A stretch of 64,000 nt of DNA, from positions 2,666,001 to 2,730,000 of the forward strand of contig JAWZSP010000007.1 of assembly GCA_034401135.1 (NCBI GenBank), given 5' to 3'. Source of the DNA: Volutella citrinella. Its lineage: Eukaryota > Ascomycota > Sordariomycetes > Hypocreales > Nectriaceae. The position numbers and the translations under genes were made by a program. The notes beneath the pieces were generated by a model. The model was given only the letters and a program-made list of their open reading frames with translations, had not been told where the DNA came from and made no database searches. Of the stretch, positions 10,930 to 23,926 are shown one piece after another; within the stretch, counting starts at the first letter, position 1, and the number at the start of each line of letters is the position of its first letter.

Positions 10930-11560
10930 AGCGCCGCACCAGGAGCTTTCCACCGTGTGCAGGAGGACGGGTCTCGCGTGCTAGAGCTAGTACCCTGGTG
11001 AGAGAGAGAGGATGAGCCGGCCGCTGCTCTCCGTTGGGTTGGAGGAGTGGCGGTGGGTAATTATGAGAGCGTGTCGACCCCTATTTTAGAATATTGTACA
11101 AGGTCGCACAGCGTATCATCGCGGCATTAGTTTAGCGTCGCACAGGAATTGAGAATTATCAAGATGAAACAAACAAGCTGTGTGTCTTCTGGCCCAAGTT
11201 GATGAAGAAAAAAGAAGTGTCCTGTCGTGTACTCGCATATCTGCAGCGCCAAAGAGAATGGAGGAGTAGGGTGGGTGCCCACTGTTTGATGCCATCTCGA
11301 GGCCGAAATCCTCCTCTTTCGTATTGGAAATATTGCACAAGTCGATGGACATAAACTCGGGGTGGATTAATTGTATTTCTATACCACCAAAGCTAGTACT
11401 AGTATTCATCATGCTCTGGGGTCGCTATTAGTTACATTGGTCCGTTCGGGCCTTGTACATTTAATCATCAGTCACCCAAACCCATGTCGGCCAACTGGTA
11501 ATCAATCAGTATCCAACATGTAATTTGAGCGATGCCTCGCGCAGGTATTCAAGCGAGCGG
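10930..11560. other. Convergent 3' region
   Basis: Lies between the stop codons of formate dehydrogenase and the permease, so it holds both 3' UTRs and terminators. It becomes AT-rich from about 11060 on. No gene or repeat seen. Confidence 0.6.
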
Positions 11561-13437
11561 CTACTTCCAGAATTGCCACCACTTCTTGTCCCCGGGGACC
11601 CTGCGACTGATCGGCTCGTCCCGCCCGCGGATCCGCCAGAAGTATATCGGAATGCCCACAATCACAAACGCAACGACCGTGATGGTCTGGAGCGGCTGCG
11701 CGAAGACGGCCCGGCTCAGCAGGAACAGACTGACGCAGCAGAATATCACGGGCGTCGCAATCCACGTCTTGTAAGGACGCTCCAGCTGCGGTTCCCTGAC
11801 GCGCAAAACAATTAGACCGAGCACGGTCAGAAAGTAGAACGTGTAGCCTGCCACGCCGTAGAAGGTGACGAGAGTGCTAAACTCGCCGACTAGGCAGTAT
11901 CCGCTGGTGAACACGCTGTTGAGGACAAGGGCATAGACTGGCGTGTAAAACAGTCCCATGTCGTCGTCACCACAGATCTGGTGCAGCTTCTTAGAGAACC
12001 AGTTGCGGCTTCGTTGCGTTGACATGCCGCTGTTAGCATCGTTGTCGGAAAGGCCAATCCGTCCGAAAATCGCTGGGATGTACCCTTCCTTGCCAGCAAC
12101 GTAAACGAGTCGACTCGAGGTGAAAGTCGTAGAGTTTAGAGCACCAAAACAGCTCGCGCTAACGATGAGGGCGATGATCAGCGATCCGATGCGGCCAAAC
12201 ACTTCCTTTCCGAACAGAACGGCCACAGTGTTGGAGCCCGCCATTGTGCTGAGGGGTAAGACGAAGAAGTAGGCCATATTGGCCAGGACGTATGACAGGA
12301 TAACCAGGGGCATCGCGGTGTGAATCACTCGAGGGAGATCCCGAGATGGGTTTCGAAACTCGCCAACCACGTAATTAGTCTGGCACTTCAGTTAGTAAAG
12401 GCAATTAACCATGAGAATGGAAGACTAACATTGTCCCACCCATCAAAGGCCCAAAGGCCGCCATACAAGGCTAGAGCCCAGGCTGACATGTCGAGCGAGG
12501 TATTCTCGAACCAATGATCCATCTTCAAGGAGACCTTGGAATTGCCCTGCCATGTCTTGCCCGTAATCGCCACCACGATTCCGGTGATTGTGACGCCCAG
12601 GAGCGCCACAAACTTCATAAACATGAGAATGTCGTTTAGTCGCGTTCCGACCTTTGTTGACACTGAGTTCAAAAATGTCACTATCCAAACACCAACCAAG
12701 GCCACTCCTTTGTTGATCCAGGGGTTGATTGTTTCGGCTTCGGGGCCAATAAAGGCCCGCACGAGATATTCCGACATGATGATGGCAATGATGGCGGCGC
12801 TGCCGGGTTTCAGAACCAACATCGCCACCCATGTGAACAAGAATCCGGAAAGCTCGCCAAAAGTCTTGGCCAAGTATACCTGGGCACCGCCGTTGAGGGG
12901 GATGGCTCCTCCAAGCTCGGCATAGGACGCGGCACCAGTCCACGCAAGAACACCAGCCACAACCCAGACAATCAGAGAAGCGCCTGGTGACCCAACCTTA
13001 TCGCTCACCTGGCCAGGCGATGAGAAGATGCCGGATCCGATGATCAACCCAACAATCAGTGACAAGCCATTGAGGTACGTCAGGGTCTTGTTCTTCTCCA
13101 GCGAACCGCCGCCCAGACCGCCACTTGGACGTGCGGCCGAGATGGGTGCTCCAATGGGAGCATAGCCGCCTGCCCCGGTCGTCGAGCTCAAAGGGAACAT
13201 GTTTGCGGCGAAGTCGAATGTTGAAGAGACCGAGTATGATCGCTGTGCTCGAACAGCAGGGTTGGCGCTATCCAAGGGGTCATCCTGTTCTAGCGACAGC
13301 CTTCGCGACGACGAGATGCTCGGTCTCGAAGACAGCTCCGAAACTCCATCTTCGTTGGCTTGGCTAGAGCTGGCCAAGGATGCGAGCTCCAAGGAGTCGC
13401 GGGCGTGAGGTGCGAGGCCATATGGGGCCATGTTCAC
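11561..13437 (-). CDS. Amino acid permease, LAT family (MUP1-like)
   Basis: Exons 13437..12430 and 12379..11561 with a 50-nt GTTAGT...CAG intron give 608 aa. The join restores WDGWDNTNYVVGEF, a strongly conserved stretch of the family. About twelve membrane segments follow a hydrophilic, Ser-rich N-terminal cytosolic domain of about 115 residues. The first segment carries the GSGIF motif of the APC superfamily substrate site. Length and sequence fit fungal LAT-type transporters such as yeast Mup1, which take up methionine or other neutral amino acids across the plasma membrane. The true substrate cannot be told from sequence. The long N-tail with many Ser is typical of permeases regulated by ubiquitin-dependent endocytosis. 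Divergent to the FAM32A-type gene. Confidence 0.88.
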
Positions 13438-13960
13438 GGGCTGTCTGTCGCCCAGTTGACTCTAAATCTGACAACCAGCGCAAGTATTCGATCGGGCGAC
13501 TCGAGATATCTTAGCGACGGCACATAGCGGTCTGTCGTGGGGAGGGGCTCGAGCGAGTCGACCAGGTTGGCCCGGATCTTGTGATGAGGCGCCGCCAGCG
13601 GGAGTCGCAAGAAAGACGAGGTTGACCGGCAAATGGTGAAATCCGGTAGTGATCCAAGTGATATAGTGTAATCGTATGTGTAGCGACAGCTAAGGCGTTG
13701 GCGAGAGGGTAGAGCAGGGGGGGGACTCCAGAAGATTGAGCAAACAGGAGTCGCTTGAGAAGCTTTAAAGCCCATGTGCCTTCCTATTGTCAATGGACCA
13801 GGGACTGCCGCTGGCCCCTGCCCCTTAAGTCACAACGTCATTGGCTGCAGCACCGCCACATCGCCGTTATGTAATGCATGTGGCTGGTGTGCGACTGAGG
13901 TCAGGCACTTTCCCAGCCACACCCTCAGTCGTCGCCAACAGCCTACCTGCACCATCAACC
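13438..13960. promoter_or_regulatory. Bidirectional promoter region
   Basis: A 523-bp gap between the permease start (minus) and the FAM32A-type start (plus). An upstream in-frame extension of the latter exists (from about 13841) but lacks conservation-like sequence and begins in what looks like leader. No specific sites recognised. Confidence 0.5.
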
Positions 13961-14424
13961 ATGGGCTCGGAAGACTACACCGCCGTGGGAGGCGGAGGCG
14001 CTCTGAAGCTCAAAGGCGCGAAGGTGCACAAGAAGAAGAAGCGTCGTGATAAGACGGACCTGGAGAAGAACCTGTCCACTGGCGACAAGGAAGCAGTCAA
14101 GCGCAAGCCTGCCGAAGACAAGGACGAAAAACAGGCGACCGATCGTGAGGCCGTGGATGAGGAGGAGGATGACCGGCCCGCAGTGCAAAAGACCGAGTCT
14201 GAGAAGCGATATGATGAGGTAAAAAAGAAGCGGGTAAGTAAGCTCATGTCTCAGCCCGCGCGGCCGGATTCGCTAACCCACGGGAACAGCTTCTTCAGAT
14301 GGCACAGGCATCAGGCTCGAGGCCAGAACTGCTCAAGACTCACAAGGAACGTGTCGAGGAGCTGAATACCTACCTTTCCAAGCTGAGCGAGCATCACGAC
14401 ATGCCCAAGATTGGACCAGGATAG
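13961..14424 (+). CDS. FAM32A-like spliceosomal protein
   Basis: Exons 13961..14233 and 14290..14424 (56-nt intron) encode 135 aa. The N-terminus (GGGALKLKG, then a Lys/Arg-rich patch) and the C-terminal block (residues about 74-135, [11 protein letters not shown]...[26 protein letters not shown]) are diagnostic of the FAM32A family. In the human spliceosome FAM32A enters the active site at the exon-ligation stage and helps dock the 3' splice site. The family is nuclear and small (human 112 aa); the extra length here is a charged Lys/Glu linker (residues about 35-72). I chose the ATG at 13961 because conservation begins there. An alternative acceptor 9 nt downstream (TTCTTCAG) would delete three residues. 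Confidence 0.85.
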
Positions 14425-15064
14425 TTGTACACGAAAGAGCCAGGAGTGGCCTGGAATGCAGGATCAGCCCCTAGCAAAGGACTTGATGGCGTTTGGATAA
14501 TATACCCTCGTATTCACCCTTGCTACCTATCGCGCCCCCAAAAAGAATCACATCCATTCGTTTTCTCGCGGTCCTGACCAGTACGTATTGTGACTGAGCC
14601 AGCCGACCCCTGCTGTCGAGGGAGGGTTGAGGGACAGAATACGAATCCACCCTTGCCATCTACCTCTTCCTCACGTATCCGTGATCATCTGGGCCAGGGG
14701 TCTATTGCGGAGCGCACGCATGTGTGAGCGCCATCATGGCCGTAATACTGTATGTGATTCCATTCCATTCTAAACTGATCCTAGTTCCTGATAATACTAT
14801 GCCTCGACTCTGATGCCGTTGCTGAAATGTTCGCGTCTAAGTGATATAGACAATGCAAGTGCGTTCCGATTTATGAATTACCCTTTTTCCAAACCACTGG
14901 TGCTTCTTGTGACAAAAATGTGAACCGTTAATATCGTCAAATGCTTCAAGTGCTGTCCGAACCAAGATGTAGACTAGTGGCAAACTTGAGGACGCTCCCA
15001 TATATGCTGTGATGTGCTCCTCCCAATGTAGATGTACTCCTCCTATTGCAGATTCGAAGTGTCT
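14425..15064. other. Convergent 3' region
   Basis: 3' flanks of the FAM32A-type gene (plus) and the Ser/Thr-rich gene (minus). From about 14750 it is AT-rich. A near-duplicate pair of phrases (gatgtgctcctcccaatgtagatg / tactcctcctattgcaga at 15010-15053) was noted. No gene. Confidence 0.55.
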
Positions 15065-16373
15065 TTAGAGCACCAGCAATCCACCAACAATCATGCCGAG
15101 AGCAGCTTGAAGGACAACTGCAACAGAGTACTGCGATCCAGCATTCTGCAGACCGGGCTTTCCGCCCTTTCCAGTGTTGGCATCGGCCGTGGGGACGACG
15201 GCTAGCCACGAGGTCGAGGTAAGGGTAGTAACACCACCATCCTGCAAAGTCGACGTGAAAACCTTCTGCACGGGGCTGCTGGTTCGTTGAGTGCCGGTAG
15301 TCAGCGTAGACTCTGGCTCCTCGGTGTTCGTCTGAGTTGTCTGGTCTGAAAGATTTATCAAGTTAGCAAAGCAGAGTTTTCATAGGTTAGTTTGCACGCA
15401 TAGAAAGATGTAGGGCTCAGAGGTGTAGAAAACGAATCTCCGGGGTTCTCTGCACTTGCAGTATGAATTCTTGCTCTCGTCTCCAGGTTTTGAGATTATA
15501 AGCACGATCCATATCCCACATACCAAGGGTTTCCGTTGACGTCGCGGACGTTGGAGACTCGGTGGAGGGAGGAGAAGAAGTAGAGAAAGTACCAGAAGAA
15601 GAGGTACCAGAAGAAGGAAAAACCGTCGAGGACGTATCCGAAGTGGCTTCCGTCGGAGACGTACTGGCAGTGGTTTCCGTCGGAGACGTACCGGCAGTGG
15701 TTTCCGTTTCCGTCGGAGACGTACTGGCAGCGGAGGAGGACAAAGGAGAGGAGGAGGAGGAGGAGACGGAGACTGTAGCACTAGGAGGAGAAGAGGATGA
15801 AGTCCGGGTGGCCTCATCCGAACTGGACGTACCGGCAGCGGTGGTTTTCGAATCGCTGGTGGGTTGATTATTCGAAGTAGATCGAGAAGTTTGAGCCTCG
15901 GTCCTGGAGGCCTGGGTCTGGGACCCAGGGGCAGAGGACGCCTGAGTGGCAGTAGCCTGAGTGTTGGTTGGGACAGCGTTGGTCTGGCTGGTTGGGTTGG
16001 CTTGGGTTTGCGTGTTGACAGCGCTGCTCGAGCTGGGCACTGGGGTTTGCTGGCGTGCAGCTAGCCTGCGGCGACGGGCATCTCGAGCGCGGCGTTGCGT
16101 GGAGTTGTCGATGGCATCATGGAGCATCTGGGGCATGACGTTCTCAATCTTGTTTCCCAGTTCGGTCCGCAGGTGTCCAGGGCACATATGGGTGGCACCG
16201 CCGAGCGCAGCCAGGCCAAGTCCAAGCACGGAACAGATGGCCAGAGCAATCAGCACCCGACGGGTGGTTGACGTCTGCCGAGAGGTCCTGGGTTGGGGGG
16301 TCTCATCCGGAAGCAGGGGCTCCTTTGACATCATCCTCTCCTCTCCCTTAGTGGTCGGTAGTCCAGCCTCCAT
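15065..16373 (-). CDS. Ser/Thr-rich membrane or GPI-anchored surface protein
   Basis: Exons 16373..15524 and 15345..15065 (178-nt intron) encode 376 aa. A 38-residue charged N-terminal tail is followed by a hydrophobic segment (about 39-61), a stretch of about 45 residues with one Cys and an Arg-rich end, then about 190 residues of Ser/Thr/Pro/Ala-rich sequence that should be heavily O-glycosylated. It includes tandem TSPTET-like units (DNA repeat at about 15648-15735). The last 21 residues are hydrophobic and end at the stop, as in a GPI signal or tail anchor. Architecture resembles fungal wall-stress sensors or mucins, but no named domain is seen. A TATA-like run at 16392-16402 sits too near the first ATG, so translation may really start at Met14 or Met15 (about 16334). 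Confidence 0.6.
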
Positions 16374-19300
16374 GTTGTCGTCTTGTTTGGGTGTATATAA
16401 AATACAACAAGTAAGAAGGCAGACAGGCTGGAGGGGGGCAGAGATGCTTTTGTAGGGAGAAGAGGGTTGTCGAGTGAAGTCAGCGGGCTTGCTGCAGTCG
16501 ACGACTCAGATCGGCTTGGCCTGTGTCCCCGTGTTGGACGTGGGTCCCCGTACAAGCAACTGGCGGATATGCACAAGCACGACTAGCGGAGCTGCCGGTG
16601 GAACCTCGAGGGAGGTTTAGACCCGTATCAAGTGGGCAATGACGATGACAATGCGAATGTGTGAGGTAGATGCAGCCAGAGCACGGGCGAACGATAGCAG
16701 AGATCAAGCCAAGGAGGCGGTTGGATGGAGGGTTGGAGGGTTGGAGGAGGGGGGTGCCCTTTGTAGGTGTAGGTGATTATTACTTGACACTAGGCCAAGC
16801 TGCAGGGTCTGGGCTGTTGTGGCACGCCGTGTCTCTGGGCAAAAGGGCGGGATTGACTGGCTGGGGCGTCCACGGAGGGTAAGGAGCTGATGCGATGGCG
16901 TTTGCCGGATGAGCGGTTGGTGTAACAGGTGGTGAGAGCCTCTGAGCCTCTCCGTCAAGCCACGGCCACCCGGGGGTAATAATCTCTGAACCGCGGCGTC
17001 ACAGGTCCAGGTGAAGACTGCCAAGAAGGGCGAAGATGGGGCTTCGGGGCACGCAATGGCAAATGGCAGCGCAGAGGGGCGAGAGAGAGAGTTTTGTCTG
17101 GCTTGGGACTTGTGGTGGCGGAGGTAGGTATGAGGGAGAAGGTTCAAACAGACGAGCACAACCTTCTTTTTGGGTGCGCACCACGCCCAGCGCCTAAGCT
17201 TAGGGAAGCACCCGTAAGCAGTATAACCACAAAAAACCATCAGCCCAAAGGAGAACCTCAACCTGCGTTAGGGTCGCCGCCGGTGGGGGTTTTGCAGTGG
17301 GGCAATCGTCGTGGCCGCAGCCCGGCAGGCGGGTGGTCCCCGAGGAGGTTGGTGCGCTGTGGTTGGAGATCGGGGCGCTCCAGAGTCCAGAGGGCCGAGA
17401 GGCACGCCCGGGCCAAATTGCCAGGTTGAGTCTTGGTCAGACAGACTCCACCAACAGATGGCCAGCCGCCCAGGGTGTCCAGGCCCTGTAGACAACCTTA
17501 GCAATACCTTAGGTGAGTAGCGGGTGGTCGCCTCTGCTGCCGGGGAAACTACCGCCGTAGAGAAAGCTCCGTTTCCGATGTCTGATTTCGACAATAGCAA
17601 AACAGGGATCGGTCGAAGGCGGCCCTCTGGCTCCTCCAGGCCTCCACCACCGCTATCTATGGAGCCGCCCGCCCCAAACACTGCCCGTCGCGCACTAGCT
17701 AGCGCCCTGCCCAGGCCTTAACGCCCTCACACCGGCCCCGGGTGCCGGCCAGTGACGCCAGCACGTTCAAGCAATGAGGCTCTGTGACATCACTGGAGTG
17801 CGTGGACTTCGTATTCGTCCCTCCAGGGCCTCCAACCACCCCGAGCCGAGGGGGGCTGCTCGCCGTCCGATGTTGCAGCCGCCCTTATGGGCATGGGCCA
17901 CGATACGAGAAAAGGGCAGCAAGAGTGAGTAATAGCCGGAGAAGCGAGATTTCTATTGCTGCCAGCATGCCAGGCCTCTAACGTCAGGATGTCTGTCAGC
18001 GATCGGACCCAATCCATTGGATCTACAGCCGACCCGGCCAGTCTCGAGCCTGCTCAGGCTTGCTGTCAAAAGGCTCCATTCGCCGCCAAAGATCCAGCAC
18101 ATGGCTCAGGGCCGCCCCTCCCTGCGTCCCTGGTCGCTTGACGGCTGAGGCCCGTACCAGGCCTCTTCGGGCTGTCATTGCCTCGCTGCGAATCGTTGGT
18201 TGGCTCTGCTGCCATTGTCAAGCTCGCCAGCCTACAGGCCCCGCCTCCCCTTGCCTCAGTCGATGGTTGGCAGTCTTGGCGTGGCCTGCCACGGTACAAT
18301 CCCGCAGCATCAGTAACTGAGGGGTCTGACACAGTGAGCTGAGAGAGACGTGCATATGCAGCACGCCAAGGCCTGGACCACTCCAACCAGACCCGTGGCA
18401 TGTCAAGCCGTTCAAGACGAGGCTTGGCCCTCTGGCGAGCCGTTGTCCGCAAGCTTTCAGCTGGCGTCTATTAATTGCTGCAGAAAACAATAATCAATCC
18501 ATTGTCTAATCATGCTGTGGAGGTCTCAGCTGGGTTGGGGCGACTGGATTGCCCCCAGAGCGGCACTGCACATGGGCCATGGCAATCCAAACCTGGTTCA
18601 TGGGTCGATTCCAGAGATCCGTGCTTTACCAAGGGCAAGCCAAAAAAAAATAAAAAATAGCAACTGTTTACCAGCTCGTACCGTCCCTGTCCTTCGTGTC
18701 GTCAGCAGAGCACGGTCACAACTCGTACTGCCCCAGGCTACCGTATAGAATGGAGCACCTGCTAACTATTAGTGGATTCCACACGGCGAGCCCGTACGAA
18801 GAGAGGCGAGAGCCGGCATCGCTTTGCCAAGGCCGAGAAGTCGACAGTCGGATCTGGCGGCGCTGGTGGTGACGACAGATTCTAGGCGACGCGGCCACTG
18901 CTATTTTTGCCTAACGGTTTGTTGGCTTGACTCGGCCTGAAAATGTGCCTCCCCTCGACATGGAGCAACCATCCCCTCATGCGATGCGCTCTTACTTGCA
19001 GCCAAGGGGCAGAAGGGTTTCAATAAGCTCATGATGGCGTGCCCGAAGCGGACAGTGTTGCGGAGCAGTCGGGGACAAGGTTTCGAGGAGCAAGCTGCAA
19101 CGCCGGCAAGGGAAGCTTTTCACGAGGGATCTATCATTCCCGTCCAGCTGAAATTTTGACGCCAGTAGCTTTCACCTCGTTGGCCACTGTGAGCGCCACT
19201 CTACCGCGCCTCAGCCACACCTGGACCTTCTGGAACATGAGTTGTTTGAAGCACTGCCCTACCTGGCCCAGCGTCGCGTTGGTTACCAAAAGCAACGAAG

Positions 19301-20931
19301 GGTGAGTCCAATTCGTCCGTATGCGACAACAATGAGACACCCTGGCTGCGTGGGGAGGATCTGTCTGCCGGGATCTGATTCCCAGTCAGCGATCTTGGAC
19401 AGCCACGCCCTTGGACGACGCAGTGCTCCCAAGGTGCACTGGTGCAGATTCATTGTGTACTGTTTGGCTGACGCGTTGTGACGTGTCCGGCTGTCAGCGA
19501 TTCGATTCACGTTGCACCCCTACCTGCATGTCGATGCTCCCATACGTCTGTCAGCAAAACTCGGCATATGATTTCGAATGGAAATGGCTTGTATTTTGCG
19601 GTGTGTGAATCGTCCAAGTGGTTTCATCGCCCTCCTTCCGAGTACTTGGGCAGCTGCGTAGGATTCGATTCTTAGCCATGGACCCAGGGGATTACTGCTT
19701 ATGCAATGGCTTTCAGCAATAGTTTGAAGCTTATCGTCCTGCCCAGTGGCAATGGGCAAAGCACCAGCTGTCAGCGGCTCCTATCGGAGAGATTCTGCCC
19801 TATGGTGAGGAGGCGCAGCAGCATCTCTGGATATTTAGAGCTCGCGGGGTTCCTAGTCGGCGAATCTAGGCTTCCGTAATCGTGCGACACAGCCACACAA
19901 GCCGTACGCCATCCCAACGCCGAAAACAACAAGTGTTGAGCAACTTGTAAAAATAGAATCCACTCACATCTGCTGTAAATCAGCAACACGCGTTGCTACA
20001 TGGTTTGGATGGCGACTGTGAACCCTCAAGAGCTCGGCGCCCATTGACGTATTGTCATCTAGGTATCCGGAATGCGAAGAAGCGATGGTAGCTTGCAGAC
20101 GATAGAAAATTCAATTCGTCACTTTTCTTTGTTCTTTGAGCTACAATTCTGGTAGTCCGTGCTGGTTGAGCGTTTGTCTGCATTCCTGAGACTCAGCTTC
20201 AGATAGCGCTCGGACGTCAACGGTAGCATAGCAAAGGATGGAAGAAGAAGGGGGAAATAATGAAGATCACAGTGGCATATTGAGAATCGGCAGAAGCTGA
20301 TACAAGAATCCTGCAAGATTTTGCTTGCTGCATGTGGTGGACGTTTGGTGTCATCGCCGCCCGCAATCGTGGTGGGACTGTAGGTACTGGTGGTGGCCGC
20401 TTTGGATCAGATTTCCCCACCAACAAATGCAAACTCTCTCCGGGGGAAGGAGCGGCGCCGCGCCCCAGGGCCTTTGACAGTCGGCCCTGATCAACAACTG
20501 TAAAGCTCCATCCCCATTGGCGTCCAGCTGTTGTCAATGTATGGTTGCGTTTCAATCAAGGCGCTGCAGCACTGCATTCGTAGACCCAGTTGAATTCGGC
20601 CTGGCACCTCGCAAGGCACCTCACGTGATGTTTCAAGTGGCTTCACTCCAAGCCTTGGCCCTGCATTCAATGCCCAGTATGTAGTTGGCTGACGAAACGG
20701 TCGCCCCATCAGAGGCCACTTTCACATGATGACGACGTTCCGCCGCCTCAACCATTCCACTCAACCACCTTCATTGTGGACCACGCCGGCCCTGTCAAGC
20801 CGTGGGCTGTGACCGTTTTGATATTCTCCCTTCTCGCACCAGCGTTTGACCTTGTACTCCATGCGCCGGTCCATCGTTTGCGACGTCAATGGTTCCCAGG
20901 CGACCCCGGACCGATCCGCAACCCCCTCGTC
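16374..20931. other. 4.5-kb gene-poor region
   Basis: No gene, tRNA or transposon could be recognised on either strand. Open frames such as minus 16704-17261 and plus 18066-18452 lack family resemblance, splice structure and codon bias. 16374-18900 is GC-rich; 18900-20300 is nearer neutral. A short homopurine/A run occurs at 18640-18659. The last 200 bases before 20932 are presumed promoter of the dolichol kinase gene. A decayed pseudogene or non-coding RNA could be present but I cannot show it. Confidence 0.45.
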
Positions 20932-23640
20932 ATGACCGAGCATCCCAGCTCTGAGCTCCTGGCTCCCGACCCCGACGAGCAAACCAGCCTGCGAGCTCTC
21001 TCGCGATCGCCTCACCCCTATCACCACCAAAGCGCCGACCTTCCCGAGCCCTCCCACCGCTTCACCTTTCCAAATCCTGCCAGGCAGACGAGCCAAGATG
21101 GCGAGCCGACCTTGTCCCCGACTGCCTTCCCATCCATCGCGAAAGACTCGCCGCAGACCAGCGACAGCGGGTCCGAGGCGGACGATGAGCACTACCTTAG
21201 GGGCCTCCCGGCACCAAAGCCGAAGCTGCACAAGGGACTGAGAGGGCGCGATGAAGTCTTTTCGGGGACCTCGACGCCCACGCTGTCGCAGGCCAACCAG
21301 GACAAGGTGCGCGCGAGCGCCGTCGACAAGGCCTTTGCGCCCTCGAGTATACCAGAACCCCTTCGAACGCTTGATAGAGTCTTGCGCAAGAAGGTCGTGG
21401 TGAGGAGGACGACGGAAGCCGGCATCGTGCTGGCGTTGGGCCTGATGGTGGCCTCCAATCCCGGCGTCAAGTCGCTGGTCAAAATCTGGAGCACAGGTAA
21501 GGGCATCCATCCCCTTGATTCTGCCTGACTTTCATCTCAACTTTGTGCAGATATCAAGCTTCTCTCCATCCTTTACAGCACGCTGCTCGCGTTGTATCCG
21601 ATCCGGGCGACACTCGCCATCCATCGTAGTCATCCGTCGTCGAGCCCTATCCCACTTCACATACCCTCGCAGTTTGACCCTGCACCATTGCTGTACCCTC
21701 CAGCGATAACGTTATTTGTCTCGCTCCTTGTTTCCGCCAACAATCCCGCTGCGGTCCTCCCCAACATCATCTTGAGCATTGCCTCTTTCCCACAGCAGCT
21801 GATCCCCAAGGCCGACCTCTTTGCGACCTACGACAGTGTCGCCTGGGCGCTGAGTTGTCTACCCCTAGCCTGGGGTGCCTACCAGCGTACTTGGCTTGAT
21901 TCAGCCCCAGCTATTTCGGCAGAGCTCCAAGAAACAGCCGTGCTTCTATACCCGTTGCATCAGACATTCTGCGTCGTGCTACACCACCTTACGACAACTA
22001 GCCTCTTGACTGCTGAACTCCAGCTCCTCTCCATTGGGCTCATCAACGTCCTAATACTGTCTTCTTCGCCTCAAATGCACATTCTCAAATCTGTTCTGTG
22101 GGGTGGAGGTCTGTCCATCCTTCTCTTCTGTGGACCAGTCATCAGGAAAGGCATCGCCTTGGCTAGAGTCCCCAAGTGGCGGTTCAGAAGGGCCCCTCCC
22201 ACCCAGACTCGGCCGTTCTGGGAGAGCATCTTGCACTTCGTCTCTCTCCGTCGCATTCGTAATGAGTTATTGAAACCAGACTACGCGGAGACCACCATGG
22301 ACACGGGCGATTCATCCGATGGCGACGTTGGTCTCCTCAAGCGGCCAACAAGGGTTCGCACATTTGGTCCATCCTTTGAGCCAACCTTTGAAGGCGATAG
22401 TCTCCCCTCTTCCCCGACTGCTCCAGAAGGGACTTTTACCAATGGATCGTTCCTGAGGAGGCACACATTGCCATACATCGACCCCGGGGTGAAACGAAAT
22501 GCAACCCATACTCCGTCTGGCCGGAGAAAGCGAGCCACTTCAATGTCGATCCGTCCCTACTTCAAGTTGACTCAACATCAAGCCACCGTGCGAAAGTGGC
22601 TCTATGCGGCATACGTTTACGCATCAATTGTGGGCATCATCTTCATCCTCATACGCACTCACGTTCAGATAGTCGCGCTTGGCGGGAAAGAGCCCGTAGG
22701 ATGGGCACTAGGATATCTCTTTGGCGACCTTCCCTGGTTCCGATTTCAGGTGGTGAGCGCCAACCTCGAGCGGTGGGTTTGCTTGCAGCCACGACTGGAA
22801 GCTGCAGAGGGGAAACTGTGCCACGAAGGATGGGTGCAGCATATCCGACATAATGACATCGGCCTTGCAAACACGAGGCTGGTTCTAAGCGCGTACTTCC
22901 TCTGCATTCTCGTCATCGGGCTGCTGGTCGTGTTCCGCCTAAAAGACATCTACGAAGTCGACACGCGGCGCAAGGTCTTCCACTTCATGATGGTGGGCAT
23001 GTTTCTTCCAGCGACTTTTGTTGACCCGGCATATCCAGCCCTCGCGCTGGCGCTAATCCTGGCCATCTTCTTGGTCCTGGATCTCCTGAGAGCGAGTCAA
23101 CTGCCGCCCTTGTCGAAGCCCATAGCATCGTTCCTCGCGCCATACGTCGACGGCAGAGATTTCCGTGGCCCCGTGGTCATCTCTCACATCTTCCTCCTGA
23201 TCGGGTGCGCCATTCCCCTATGGCTAGCCCTCGCCGCTCTTCCGCGGACTGGTTCTGGCTGCCTGGCCGGCTGGGAAGTGCCGACCAGGGACGTCAGCAT
23301 GGTGGCCGGAGTCATCTGCGTCGGTCTCGGTGACGCTGCCGCCTCACTCATCGGCCGCCGCTGGGGTCATCGCAAATGGGTCTGGGGCGGAGGCAAGAGC
23401 CTCGAAGGAAGCCTCGCCTTCGCGGTGGCCGTCTTTATTGGCCTCGCCGCCGCCAGCACTTGGCTGAGAGTCGGCGGCTGGCCCGTAACTGGGGAGAAGC
23501 TAGATGTTCTCACCAGTGCCAAGAATGCAGGTGTTTGCGCCTCAGTCGCTAGCCTTACGGAGGCGGTGCTGACGGGCGGGAACGACAACGTCATTGTGCC
23601 AGTTGTGCTGTGGACTTGCGTGAAAAGTTTAGGAGTCTAA
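20932..23640 (+). CDS. SEC59: Dolichol kinase (Sec59-like)
   Basis: Exons 20932..21496 and 21551..23640 (54-nt intron) give 884 aa. The enzyme phosphorylates dolichol with CTP at the ER membrane, making dolichyl phosphate for N-glycosylation, O-mannosylation and GPI synthesis. The C-terminal third is strongly hydrophobic with many membrane segments and contains the family's CTP-binding motif near the end (about residues 780-810: GLGDAAASLIGRR, then HRKW, then GGGKSLEGS). The N-terminal 150 residues are hydrophilic and disordered-looking. The first ATG in frame is at 20932; upstream codons in the frame only allow non-ATG starts. Length agrees with other filamentous-fungal dolichol kinases, which are longer than the yeast enzyme. 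Confidence 0.9.
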
Positions 23641-23926
23641 AAGACGGATGTTTCGGTACAGAGGTATAGGAAGCAAGCAGAGTGGCATCGAGGTATTTCA
23701 CAGCGTAATATGGCAGAATGCCTGATAGACTTACGAACGTCACGACGTCCAATACATGATGCAGTCGCGGGCAGTGCCCGAGAATACATATATACTAGTA
23801 ATCTACTTTGCATAATACAACCCATCATCATATCCCGGGTGGGCCACATGCTGTAGTAGACCTTTGTCAACTCGCACAACATCCTCATGCTATAAATATC
23901 ATATTCTATAATTATCAGACACCCGC

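Noticed and set aside
15562..16064. Plus-strand frames over the Ser/Thr-rich gene
   Set aside because: Glu/Val-rich mirror images of the Ser/Thr codons, with no start context or domain.
16704..17261. 185-codon minus frame in the gene-poor stretch
   Set aside because: Composition is random-looking and it has no recognisable homology or splice partner.
18596..18615. B-box-like ggtcgattcc
   Set aside because: Lacks one base of the B box and no cloverleaf can be drawn around it.
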